From positions 248,001 through 312,000 of the forward strand of contig NW_023501074.1 in assembly GCF_014066305.1 (NCBI RefSeq): a stretch of 64,000 nucleotides of DNA. The letters are read 5' to 3'. The DNA is from Letharia columbiana. Taxonomy: Eukaryota; Ascomycota; Lecanoromycetes; Lecanorales; Parmeliaceae. Both the position numbers and the translations under genes were made by a program. Below the pieces are notes generated by a model, which had not been told where the DNA came from, did no database searches, and worked only from the letters and a program-made list of their open reading frames with translations. Of this stretch, positions 13,201 to 23,878 are shown piece after piece; position 1 is the first letter of the stretch; the number at the start of each line of letters is the position of its first letter.

Positions 13201-13382
13201 TATTATAAATTATCTGCTTATAATAGAAGCTAGAGACTAATAGCTTAATATAACTTAATATATATATTTAAATAACCAGATTCTATAGAGAAGAATAATC
13301 TTTTTACCTCTTAAGAAACGTCTTTCTCAAGAAACGTCTTTCTTAGAAATGAGATTTCTAAGGATCTTACGTTATCTTAATA
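13201..13382 (+). repeat. 3' LTR of G1
   Basis: A direct repeat of 6156-6338, slightly less mutated: it keeps CTGC, CCAG and two intact AAGAAACGTCTTTCT units. It is followed directly by the CTTCT target duplication and then by E1 sequence. Confidence 0.75.
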
Positions 13383-14150
13383 CTTCTATAATAATTTATA
13401 CTTCTAGTAATAAGTCTATTACTTTTCAACCTCCTTTTAAATCTTAAATATATCGTTTCGCGTTATATATCGCTTTATTTAATTTCAGCTTTAGTCAAAG
13501 CGAGTACCTATAGTCTAATTCCGTCGTTATAATTAATACTCTAAGTATTAAATATTATTTAAGATTAAAGAGTAGTAGAAAGATATTTACTTACTATATT
13601 AAATATATACTAAATATATACTAAAAAGCTTTATATTCTCTCTCTATTCTCTATTTCTTATAATATTCTTATTAGCGTAAGTATATATAGTATTACGCTA
13701 CTATCGCTATTATATATATAATAATATCGTAATTATATATCTTATATATATATAATAATATCGCTATTATATACTTTATATATATAGTATTAATATCGCT
13801 ACTATATAAAGTATTAATATTTAAGATATTTAAGATATTTACTAAGAATATTAAGAATTTTAAAGCTCTAATTCTAATATTTAGAACTTTTAATAGTAAT
13901 CTTTATACGTTATTTTTATATAGAATAACTCTTTTATTTTCTATTAAAGTCTTAATTATTTTTTTAATTATAGAACGAAATATAGGCTTTTAAATAAAAA
14001 AGTTTTTTTAAATTTAGTCTTATAATCATTAAAGCGTAAGGAATTCGAATATCGATCGCTAAAGTTCGCTTATTAAAGATCGCTTATCTATTTACTCGAT
14101 AGTTCTAATTAAAAAAACGATTATGAATTTAATTTATAAATTTTTACTCG

Positions 14151-15225
14151 TAAAATTATATTATATTTATCGTAGTAATATAGCGAAATTACTTTCAGCG
14201 AGCTAGTTTTAAATAGATTTTTTATTATTTCTAAAACTTAATCTCGTTATAATAATTCGATTATAAATTAAAGTTAAACTCTTTATTTAAAAAAATAAGA
14301 TAATTATTCTTATAATAATAAGTCTTATATATAATTATTATCTTTAGAAATTAATTATAGTTCTAAGATTAAAGTATACTATTATTATAGATATTATTAA
14401 ATATTAACTTATAGATTTAATAAAAAATCGCGTTTTAAATACGAATATATTCTATTAAGTTTCATAAGCTTTAAATATTAATTAAAGTTAAATTTAATAA
14501 TAAGTCTTTTTTAATACTCTCTTATTTACTCTATATTAATATTATAAGTATTATTTAAAAGTTAATCTAATTTTATTAATAATAGAGTAAAATAAATTAT
14601 AAATATATATTTCTTTTAAATAATATATATATTAGTTAATAATTAAATTATTTAAGTAGCTTTTAAATAGTAGAGTAATTATATCTTATATCTTATATAT
14701 AAATTTAAGCTTTTTATATAAATTTATAAATATTAATATAACGTTAATAGCTTTTATTAAATTCTTTTATCTTCTTTAATATATTTAATATGAAAGTATA
14801 TAATATTATTATAGTTTACTTACTCTTACTATTAATATTAATATCTTTCTTAAAATAGTTTATAATAAGTAATTAAAATTATAGTTTAATATATAAAAGT
14901 AGAATATAATCTCTATTTAAAAAAATAATAGAGAAATATAAACTTTTTATATTAATAATCTTTCTATATTAATAAACTTTCTATATTAATTAAATTTTTA
15001 AATATTAAGTATAAAAGATAATTAATTAAAAAAATATCTTAATCGTATTATAATTAAATATAAAGTTTTTATCTTATTTAAAATTATTAAATAATGAATA
15101 AAGTAAGCGAACTTTTAAAAAGTAATTAAAAGAATTTACTTTAATATTATTTAAATATATATAATTCTAATATATAAATAATATAAGAATAAAACTAGAG
15201 CTCGCGTTATACTATTAAATAGTAA
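14151..15225. other. AT-rich, unclassified repeat relics
   Basis: No gene or motif was found. Part of it (about 14390-14500) matches 5085-5200. The rest is RIP-type sequence without a recognisable coding trace. Confidence 0.4.
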
Positions 15226-15669
15226 CGAGTAAAGACCTATAAATTAAATTCAATAATTATTTTTTTAATTAGGGTCTAGTAGGCTATCGGGTAAATAGAT
15301 AAGCGATCTTTAATAAGCGAACTTTGGTAAGCGATATTTGAATTCCTTGCGCTTTAATAATCATAAGACAAATTTTTAAAATTCTTAAAAATTCGAAAAG
15401 CCTAAATAGCGCTTTAAAATTTAAAAAAAAAATCAAAATTTCAATAGAAAATAAAAAAGTTATTACTATTATAAATAACGTATATCTATAATTTAATAAG
15501 AGAGGCGTGAGAGAGCGAGATTTTAATAGTTGCGAACGTTAATTTATTTATTCGCGATAACTTAGTTAATCTAATTAAAGAGCATAGTAACTCTAAATTT
15601 ATAATTGATTATATATATAAATTTAAGATTTTCTAATTTAGCTCTATCTTATCCTTTTATATATATTAA
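15226..15669 (-). mobile_element. HLE-A copy 5, near full length
   Basis: An inverted copy starting CGAGTAAAGACC and ending CCTTTTATATATATTAA on the plus strand, with A on the left and T on the right and no duplication. It retains CCTTGCGCTTTAATAATCAT and a GAGAGGCGTGAGAG box. Confidence 0.65.
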
Positions 15670-16213
15670 TATAAATATACTTTTAATAGAGTTTTATATT
15701 TTTTAATCTATAAATAATAATTTAAGTAGAAAAAAAGATTAGATAATAAGTAATATAAATCTTAAATTATTATAATATATAAAAGAATAAAATAAAAGTT
15801 AAGTTAAAGATTTATAAATTTATAAATAATATTAATTATAAAGTCGAGATTATTTAACTTTAAATCTATTTATATACGATTTTATTTAATTAATAAAGAT
15901 TATTTATAAGCTAATATATAAATATAAGTTTAAGAATAAAAATAAAATTCATAAGCGATATTTAAATTTCTTTTCTTGAAAAAAATTTAGATTAATTTTT
16001 ATAATTTTTATATTATTAAATAATCTCAATTAAACTCTATAATTTAAAATAATAACTAAAAATCTTTAAATCTTTTAGAAACTAGAAAAACTTATATTAA
16101 ATTTAAATAATATATAGATTTTTTTTAATTAAGACTATTTAGTAAATATAATAAGCGAATTTTAATAAGTAATATTTAAATTATATATTCTTAAATAATT
16201 ATAAGATTAAATT
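15670..16213. other. AT-rich DNA with a partial HLE-A at its end
   Basis: Mostly unrecognised. The last ~95 bases (16119-16213) match the 3' part of HLE-A in reverse orientation (AATTAAGACTATTTAGTAAA and the following boxes) and stop where LTR element N2 begins. A weak HLE-A 5' match also lies at about 15776-15860. Confidence 0.45.
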
Positions 16214-19200
16214 TATTACGAGCGTATTCTTAATATATTACTTAGCCCTTAGTTCTATAGCTAGCGAGCCTTAACGAAGATATCCCCTATTATATTATAT
16301 CTCCTTCTTACATATATAGTTCGATAGTCTTATTATTCTATTCTATCTCATTTATACTAATATCGTATTTATACTAATTCTAATATTATAATAAAGCTTC
16401 TTTATACCCCTCGACGAAGAAAATTAATAGATTTTTTACTTTCTACTCGAAGTAAGCGATTAAGTTTAATAAAGAAAACGCTAAGTATTTCTACTATATA
16501 GAAGTCTTACTATATATATAAATTATAAATCATCTATATTATTCGAAAGAATCTATATTAGATAATCTACATTATTAACGATAGCTTAATTCATTAAAAA
16601 ACGAGTTCCCTATATCGAATATAAGAAATTCTTCTCCGCTCCGCTCCTCGCAAAAAAATCTATCACCGGCCAACAGACCCTTAGCGGACTTTCTACTATT
16701 CGAAAGGATATTATTTAGAGTATTTATAGTCTTTACGACGACTTTATCGATTAAGAAATAAGTATTTTCGATATTATAGCCAAATATCAATACTTAATAT
16801 AGAGATCTACTACCTTTCTCGACTCGCATACACCTTCATAATACCGAAGTTCTAGAGATCTCTCTATTCTATCGATATTTATAATAACTCTTAACGAGAA
16901 AGCCTAGCCAAAATCGCTATTTTTACGCCTATCTTCTCCGCTTCGTTCTTATCTATATTTAATATATTATAAGTTTCTTAAATTCTTACTTAATTCCACC
17001 TACATCAATATCAAAATATCGCTTATTACATCGTCGATATAAGAATACTTCCTCTAAGCTATAATCTCCTACATACCGTAGTTAACCTTATTCTATATAC
17101 TATCTTATATACGAAGATTTATATATAAGATATTCGCTTTTAAGTTCGCTATAACTTCGTATATTATATATATAGCGTTCTCTATCTACTAAGAACTTTT
17201 ACTAGCAATATCGAGAGATATTAAGTTATTCGAAGGAGAGGTATAGTTAAAATACGCCTAGTATTCCAGCTTCTTTTTCTTCGTAGAAGATATTAAGATA
17301 GTAAAGAGAGATATAAACCTAAAACTCGGCTAATATCTCTATCCTTCCCACCCCATCCCCACCTTTACTTATTCTACGAGATTTTAAGATACTTAGAGTA
17401 TATCGATATCGACTAATCTCTCTATAGCTAATTAGATAATCACTTAGTCTAAGACTACTAGATTTATCTATCTTTACAGATACTAATTTAATACTATTCG
17501 ATAATTAGAAAATAAGAATTTAAGATAAGCTTATCTATAATAGTAATTATTTTCTTATTAATATCTTTAAAATTACTTACGTTATAGTAAGACTTAGAGA
17601 AAAAATTAATTAATATATATCTATTAGATAACGATATCGCTTATACTCTATAGTCGATAATCTTTTAAATTATTTAAGTAACGTATATAAGATACTCTTA
17701 TTTATTCTTAAAATAATCTATTAATATACTTATAATAAAATAAATTAAGAAAGTTAACTATTTCTTAAATTCTACGATAATCTTATTAAGTATATTAAAT
17801 ATAATTTTAGAAATAATAGTCTTAACGATTTTAGAAATAAGAGTCTAATAAACGATATATGAAAGAAATTAAAACTTTATTTCTATAACTTAATTCGTCT
17901 AATAACAAAAAATTAGACTACGTCTTAGTTAAAAAAACGTATTATAGAAATATAGCTTAAATATTAATAATCTATTAAGAGATTTATTAAAAAGAAAGTT
18001 AAAAGATTCGCGGAGTAATATATAAAAGTAAAGGTCGAGACTAACGTAAAGAAGAGTAAATATTTAATTATAACTTATCTTACTTTTAATATAAAGAGTT
18101 TAAGTCTTACTAAGATAGAGAATCTTATAAATAAAAATTAGACTTATATATAAAAGTATAATAAATACTTCGAATTCGATATAGATTTTAATAAAGTATA
18201 TAAGCTTAGTTGCTAGAGCTTTTTATAAGTAACTTAATAATATCTTAGATATCGCGTTTTTAGTCGAATTGAAATCGTTCGATGTCTTCGCTATAGCCTT
18301 ATTTTTTTATATTCGCGAATCGATTTCTTAGGCCTATGTTGCTTAATAATAATTTTATATTAGATCTATTAAATAGGCTTCCCTTATTAACGAATACTCA
18401 AGTATTCTTCAAAGTTATAGTGCGTTATCTATAGGCCTTACTATCCCCGTCGATAGTCTCTATCGATATCGATTATATAATATCTTATAAAGAAACTTAT
18501 ATTAGAATTATTTAATATTAATTTAGAGTTTTAGCGCTTACGGCTCGATTCGGTTCGAGAGGCCTTAATTAATTAAATTGCATTATTTTATCGATTTCTT
18601 CTTTATTATAAATATAAAATTAGATGATTATCGTATAGTAAATCATTTTTCGATTATTATCCATTTAATTCTTTATAGATTCTCGTTAAATTAAAAGCTT
18701 CTTAACGCTATAATAAAGTATAAGATAACGCGCTAGCGGAATCTCCAGGACGCGATATTACTATCGCCGTCGTCGTCGAAGAAATATATTAATTTAGCCT
18801 AGCATACTAATACTAAAAGTTCTTTATTTTTATAGATTTTCAGCGAGTATAAAACATATACATGCGATGAAATTATTTACTTCTTTTGAAGGCCTACGAT
18901 AGATAGGCTAAACGGGAGAAGAACTTAAAGAATCTTGCCGATACGTAGGTAAGATATGGCTATATCTCCGGGATCTTAATTATCTTCAGCTAAGGTTTAT
19001 ATTAACTATAGATATTTAAAGATATAAGATAAGTAATAAGCCTATATCTTCGATCTATTAGCTATAAGAGCTATAGCTATTTAAGAGAGAGAGATAGTAT
19101 TATAAGCGTATTCTTAATATATTACTTAGCTCTATAGCTAGCGAGCCTTAACGAAGATATTCTCTATTATATTATATCTTCTTTTCATCTATATAGTTCG

Positions 19201-19262
19201 ATAGCCTTATTATTCTATTCTATCTCACCTATACTAGTATCGTATCTATGCTAATTCTAATA
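16214..19262 (+). mobile_element. N2: gag-only (non-autonomous) Ty3-type LTR element
   Basis: Two direct LTRs (16214-16385, 19098-19262) start TATTACGAGCG or TATTATAAGCG (originally TGTTAC) and end TCTAATA (originally CCTGACA). A polypurine run GAGAGAGAGATAG (about 19085-19097) abuts the 3' LTR, setting the direction. The interior holds a gag relic and a 3' region similar to that of A1. No RT, RNase H or integrase motif was seen in the ~2.7 kb interior. It is the same family as N1, N3 and N4. No convincing target duplication was found. Confidence 0.75.
17440..18250 (+). pseudogene. N2 gag relic
   Basis: The readable frame starts LPD-like then SIFTDTN, with LFD, a stop in place of Trp, then KIRI and DKL near 17456-17530. 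This resembles the capsid N-terminal block of Ty3-type Gag (DPPxFTG...FEDW...KL). Downstream is a Lys/Glu/Ala-rich coiled-coil-like stretch (KRFAE, VKVK) near 18000-18060. Stops interrupt it throughout. A zinc knuckle was not seen. N1 carries the same protein with fewer stops. Confidence 0.55.
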
Positions 19263-20296
19263 TTTAGAATAAATTAATAAGTATTTAAAGAGAATATTAA
19301 AAGAGTTATAAAAGATTATTAAGATTATAATATTCTAAATTAAGTTATTAATAAAAACTAGCTCTTTTTAAATTTTAAATTATAATATTATTATTAAAAA
19401 GATAAAAATGTTAATAAATAAATATTAAGCGAAGTATAGCGTTAATAATAAAAGAAGATAAAGTAAAATAAGAAAAAATATAAATAAGATTCTATAAAAG
19501 ACGAATATTATAAACTTTAGAAATAAACTTTATAAACTTTTATTATTATTAAAGAAGGTATAGTATATAATAAAATAGATATAAAATAATAATATAAAAT
19601 TAAGATTTCTTTTTAAATCTTTCTTTTTAAAGAGGCTAGGCGAAAATCTAGTAATTATATTTAAAAAAAAATTATAAACTATATTCTTTTTTTAATTAAT
19701 TTAAAAAGAATTAATTAATATTATTAGAATAATATATTTCTTCTTAAAGTAGATAAATCGTACTTTTACGTAGAGAGATATATTATAAACTATCTTAAAA
19801 TCTTTTAATCAAAGTTTAATAAGATCTTAGAAATTAATAAGATATTAAATTAATTTCTATAAATGATAATATAAAAACTGCTATTATAATTTATCTATCT
19901 CTTTTAAATCTATTTAAATAAAATTATTATCTCTTAAAATTTAAGAAAGCTAATATAATAATATTAAAAAAGTCGAAAAAAAGAATTTATAGAATTTAAA
20001 TTTTATAGATTAATAGCTCTCTTAAGTATATTAGAGAAGATAGTTAATAATAATTATAATTAAATATCTAAATAATTATATAAAAGATAAAAATTCTTTT
20101 TTTTAATATATATAGAGATAAGAAGAAAGAGGTTTATAAAAATAGTATTAGAAATTATAATCGAAGTTAATAGTCAAATTAATATATATAATAAAGAACA
20201 ATAAAAGAGATAATAATATTAATCTTTTATTAAAGATTACTCTATAGTCTTAGAAAAAAAGAAAAGAAATATTAATAAGATAAATTAAGAGCTTTC

Positions 20297-20461
20297 TGTC
20301 AGGACCAGCATAGGTGCGATACTAGTATGGGTGAGGTAGAACGAGGATAATAAGACTACCGAACTATATAGGTGGGAAGGAGGTATGATATAGTAGGGGA
20401 TGCCTCCGCCAAGCCACTAGGCCATAGGGCTGAGTGGTGTGTTAAGGGTACGCTTGTAACA
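20297..20461 (-). repeat. 3' LTR of N1
   Basis: A 165-bp LTR, TG...CA bounded in either strand sense (TGTCAGGACC ... TGTAACA). It differs from 23713-23878 mainly by transitions. The adjacent polypurine tract lies at 20462-20475 (minus strand). Confidence 0.85.
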
Positions 20462-21479
20462 CTACCCCCCCTCTCAAATAGCCATGGCCCCTATGGCTGG
20501 TAGACCGGAGATGTACGCCTATTGCTTGCCCTGTGTCTCCAAATATCTATAGTCCCTGCAGGCCTTAATTGGAGAAGATTTGTTAAGGTGTGGTATTGCT
20601 GCGGCAGTCGAAATCCGAGTCTTGGCGATCGATTTTCTGAAGAATATCGGATGGTTTCAATTCGTTTAAAAACACCATGTCCGAGGTCTTGCCGGGTCGT
20701 ATGCTGGTCTTGACTGTGCCATGCCTGCCGTGTTGCCTTGTAGAGATCCTGGAGATGTTGGCCATATCTTGCCTGCGTGCCAGCAAGATTCTCCGAATTC
20801 TTCTCCTTGTCCAATCTTCTTGCCATAGTCCTTCGGTAGAATTGAAGAAAATCCATCGCATGCATATGTTTTGTGCTCGCTGAAAATCCATAAAAACAAA
20901 GAACTTTTGGTGTTAGTATGCCAGGCCAAATTAGTACCTTTCTCCGGCGGCGGCGACGACAGCAATATCGCGTCCCGGAGATTCCGCTAGCGCGTCGTCT
21001 TGCACTTTATTGTAGCGTCAAGGGGCTTCCAATTTGACGAGGATCCATGAAGAATTGAATGGATAATGACCGAAAAATGATTTGCCATGCGGTGGCCACC
21101 TGATTCCATATTTATGATGGAGAAGAAACCGATGAAATGATGCAATTTGATTGGTTGAGGCCTCCCGAACCGAACCGAGCCGCAAGCGCTAAAACTCTAA
21201 ATCAATATCAAATGATTCTGGTGTGAGTTTCTCCATGGGGTGTCACATAACCGATACCGATGGGGGCTACCGACGGGGACAGTGAGGCCCATAGGTGACG
21301 CACTATGGCTTCGGAGGATGCTTGAGTATCCGTCAATAAGGGAAGTTTGCTTGGTGGGTCTGATATAAGGTAGTTGTTGAGTAATATAAGCCTGAGGAAT
21401 CGATTTTGCGAATGTGAAAAATGAGGCCATTGCCGGGCCGTATATTGGTCTTGAGTTTATAGGAAGCCCTAGCAACTAA

Positions 21480-22300
21480 GCTCGTATGCTTCGTCGAAAT
21501 TTATATCGGGCTCGGAGTATTTGCTATGCTTTTGTGTATAAGCCTAGTTCTTATCTATAAGGTCCTCTACCTTAGTAAGACTTAAACCCTATATATTAAA
21601 AGTAAAGCGAGTTATAATCAAGTATTTCCCTTCTTTGCGTTAGCCTCGGCCTTTACTTTTACGTATTACTCCGCGAATCTTTTAGCCTTCTTCTCGGCGA
21701 ATCCCTTAGTAGATTATTGATATTAAAGCTGTATTCTTATAATACGTTCCTTTAATTTAGGTATAGTTTAATCCCTTATTAATAGATCAATTAAGTCACA
21801 TAAACGAAGTTTCGATTTCTTTCGTATATCGTTTATTAGACTGTTATTCCTAAGATCGTTAAGACTATTATTTCTAAAATCATATTCGATATACTTGATG
21901 AGATCACCGTAGAATTTAAGAAATGATTAACTTTCTTAATTTATTTTATCGTAAGTATATTAATAGATTTCTCTAAGAATAAATAAGAGTACCTTATACA
22001 CGTTACTTAAATGATCTAGAAGATTATCGACTATAGAGTATAAGCGATATCGTCGTCTAATAGATATATACTAACTGGCTTCCCCTCTAAGTCTCGCTAT
22101 AACGTAAGCAATTTTAAAGATATTAATAAGAAAATAATCATTATTATAAATAAGCTTATCTTAGATTCTCATTTTCCAGTCATCGAATAGTATTAAATTA
22201 GTGCTCGTAAAGATAGATAAATCTGATAGCCTTAAGCTGAGTGGCTGTCTGACTAGCTATAGTAATATTAATCGATATCGGTTTACTTTAAGTATCTCGA
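21480..22300 (-). pseudogene. N1 gag relic
   Basis: On the minus strand a Gag-like reading runs from a SDLSIFTSTN block (complement of about 22200-22235) through LFDDWKMRI, IAYVIARLRGEAS and YSIVDNLLDHL to a Lys/Ala/Glu-rich stretch (GFAEKKAKRFAE, about 21660-21710). This is the layout of the Ty3-type retrotransposon gag domain: a W-containing capsid start, then an RLxGxA block, then a helical bundle. Stops replace Trp or Gln at several points, and a few frame changes may exist. No zinc knuckle was found. The fuller GC region at 20.5-21.5 kb, downstream in transcription sense, has open frames that I do not recognise. Confidence 0.6.
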
Positions 22301-23699
22301 AATCTCGTAATATAGGTAATAATGAGGACGGCGGTAGGAGGGCAGAGATGTTAGGCGAGTTTTGGCCTTATATCTCCGGTGCTCCATGATATCGCTGGTA
22401 TAGGTCCTTAGCAGATAGAGATCGCTGCATACGTAGCATATGAAGTCGTGGCGAATTTGAAGGCGAATATCTCGATATAGGTCTTCGTAAGTAAGATAAG
22501 GCTGGTCACGGCGTATAGGAGATCGTGGTCTAGAGGAAGTATTCTTATATCGACGGTGTAAAGGGCGATATCTTGGTATTGATGTAGGTGGATTTAATAT
22601 AGGCTGGAGTAAATTATATTCCCGATCGCGAGGTGTCTTAGTTCTCTAATAGATATAGTAATTCTAAATATAGATAACTACTATTATCCTTATTCCTCGC
22701 TAGTAGTATTTCCTTTTAAGTAGTTTATAGAAATATATTACCTCGGGATATCCGTAGGACGATTAATTATACACCTCTCGAATAACATTAATATATATAT
22801 TATCGAATACCCACAAACGATTTTTACGATAAAGTATCCTATCTTATACGAAGTACTTATTAAGAGTGATTCCTCGAAACTTGTTCTTATCTTCGATGAT
22901 AGCGTTACGAATTTCCGTATAATATTCATTTTCCTTATTAACTTCTACTACTTTATAGTAGATAGAGTTATTATATATAAAATAAGGCTGGCCGCGGTGT
23001 GTAGGTAATCGGCGATGCGAAGCGAGGTATCTTGGTGATAATGTAGGTGGATTTGAAGAATTCATGATGTTTTGAATGTAGGTAAGAACGGAGCGGAGAG
23101 ATCGATGCGGAGCGGAGAAGATAGGCGTAAAAATGGCGATTTTGGCTGGGCTTCCCCGTGGAGGTTTATTACAATATCGAATAGTGTCTTTGTCGAGTGG
23201 GATGGAGAGATCTCTGGAACTCCGGTACTGTGAAGGCGTGCGCGAGTCGAGAAAGGTGGTAGATCTCTGTGTCGAGTGTTGAATTTTGGCTGTGACGTCC
23301 GAAATGGTATTGTTTCTTCGCGGGGGTCTGCAACACTCGTTTTTTGACCAATTAAGTCGCCGTAAAGACTATGAGTACTCTGAATAGTGTCTTTTCGAAT
23401 GGGAGGAAGTCCGCCGGGGGTGTGTTAGCCGGTGATAGACTTTTTGCGGGGAACGGAGCGGAGAAGGATTTCTTGTTTTCGATGTAGGGGACTCGTTTTT
23501 TGATGGATTGAACTATCGTTGATAATGTAGGCTATCTGATGTAGGTTCTTTCGAATGATGTAGGTGTTTAATGATTTGAATGTGTGGTGGGGCTTTTGTA
23601 TGGTAGAAATACCTAGCGTCTTCTTTATTAGGCTCGGTCGCTTGCTTTGAGCAGAAAGTGAAAACCCGTTAATTCTCTTCGCCGAGGGGTGTACGAAGG

Positions 23700-23710
23700 A
23701 GCCTTATTAT
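23700..23710 (-). promoter_or_regulatory. Candidate self-priming site of N1
   Basis: Two bases inside the 5' LTR boundary (minus-strand sense) the sequence ATAATAAGGCT is the exact reverse complement of AGCCTTATTAT within the LTR (complement of 23763-23773). In self-primed elements such as Tf1, the first 11 bases of the RNA pair with a site just after the LTR. The usual TGG start of a tRNA primer site is absent here. N3 shows the same pairing. Confidence 0.5.
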
Positions 23711-23712
23711 AA

Positions 23713-23878
23713 TGTCAGGACTAGCATAGATACGATACCAGTATAGGTGAGGTAGAACGAGGATAATAAGGCTACCGAACTATGTAGGTGGGAAGGAGGC
23801 ATAATATGATAGGGGATGCCTCCGCCAAGGCCCGCTAGCCATAGGGCTGAGGGGTGTGTCAAGGGTACGCTCGTAACA
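23713..23878 (-). repeat. 5' LTR of N1
   Basis: A 166-bp LTR with TGTCAGGACT at one end and CTCGTAACA at the other. It contains ATAATAAGGCT (23763-23773), the partner of the candidate priming site. Confidence 0.85.

Larger units (their letters stand above)
6156..13382 (+). mobile_element. G1: Ty3/Gypsy LTR retrotransposon with chromodomain, RIP-inactivated
   Basis: A 7227-bp element between two direct LTRs (6156-6338, 13201-13382), flanked by perfect 5-bp duplications CTTCT at 6151-6155 and 13383-13387. The LTRs match TGTTA...TAACA termini after allowing RIP changes. The body reads gag, RT, integrase and a C-terminal chromodomain on the plus strand. It sits inside E1, the equivalent sequence of which is uninterrupted in E2. 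It cannot encode protein now. Confidence 0.85.
5886..13905 (-). mobile_element. E1: Tc1/mariner-like DNA transposon, internally deleted, split by G1
   Basis: The outer ends are inverted repeats: TACGGAGATTAC at 5886 against GTAATCTTTATA at 13896-13907, continuing for about 60 bp with RIP-type differences. A TA dinucleotide flanks each side. The element's own DNA is 5886-6155 plus 13388-13905, about 0.8 kb, and aligns with both ends of the complete copy E2 at 57.4-59.3 kb. The middle of the transposase region is missing. The right part carries AT-rich tandem runs (about 13690-13830). No coding capacity remains. The LTR element G1 was inserted later with a CTTCT duplication. Confidence 0.65.
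5733..14150 (+). mobile_element. HLE-A copy 4, split by a Tc1-like element
   Basis: The left part (5733-5885) has the start TTAGTATATATAAAAG. The right part (13906-14150) has the rest, with the hairpin region and the end TTTTTACTCG. The Tc1-like element E1 (carrying the Gypsy element G1) lies between them. This gives a three-level nest in which the HLE-A copy is oldest and G1 youngest. Confidence 0.6.
20297..23878 (-). mobile_element. N1: gag-only LTR element, youngest and least mutated copy
   Basis: A 3582-bp element with LTRs 20297-20461 and 23713-23878 (TGTCAGGA ... GTAACA on the plus strand), flanked by CTTTC (20292-20296) and CCTTC (23879-23883), a 5-bp duplication differing by one C/T. 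The polypurine tract GAGAGGGGGGGTAG (complement of 20462-20475) next to the left LTR shows it is transcribed on the minus strand. The interior has a gag relic but no pol. Its outer kilobases are almost free of RIP while the gag region is mutated. It interrupts the LINE. Confidence 0.85.

Noticed and set aside
16575..16790. Open frame of 71 codons on the minus strand
   Set aside because: It lies antisense in the leader of N2, has no family resemblance, and exists by chance in RIP-altered DNA.
20491..20965. Overlapping open frames of about 100-124 codons on the minus strand of N1
   Set aside because: They overlap in different frames, show no known domain, and lie in the unmutated 3' part of a non-coding LTR element region. 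Kept as part of N1 only.
22738..23351. Three minus-strand frames of about 60-73 codons
   Set aside because: They fall in the N1 leader between 5' LTR and gag, with no recognisable motif and no counterpart in N2-N4.
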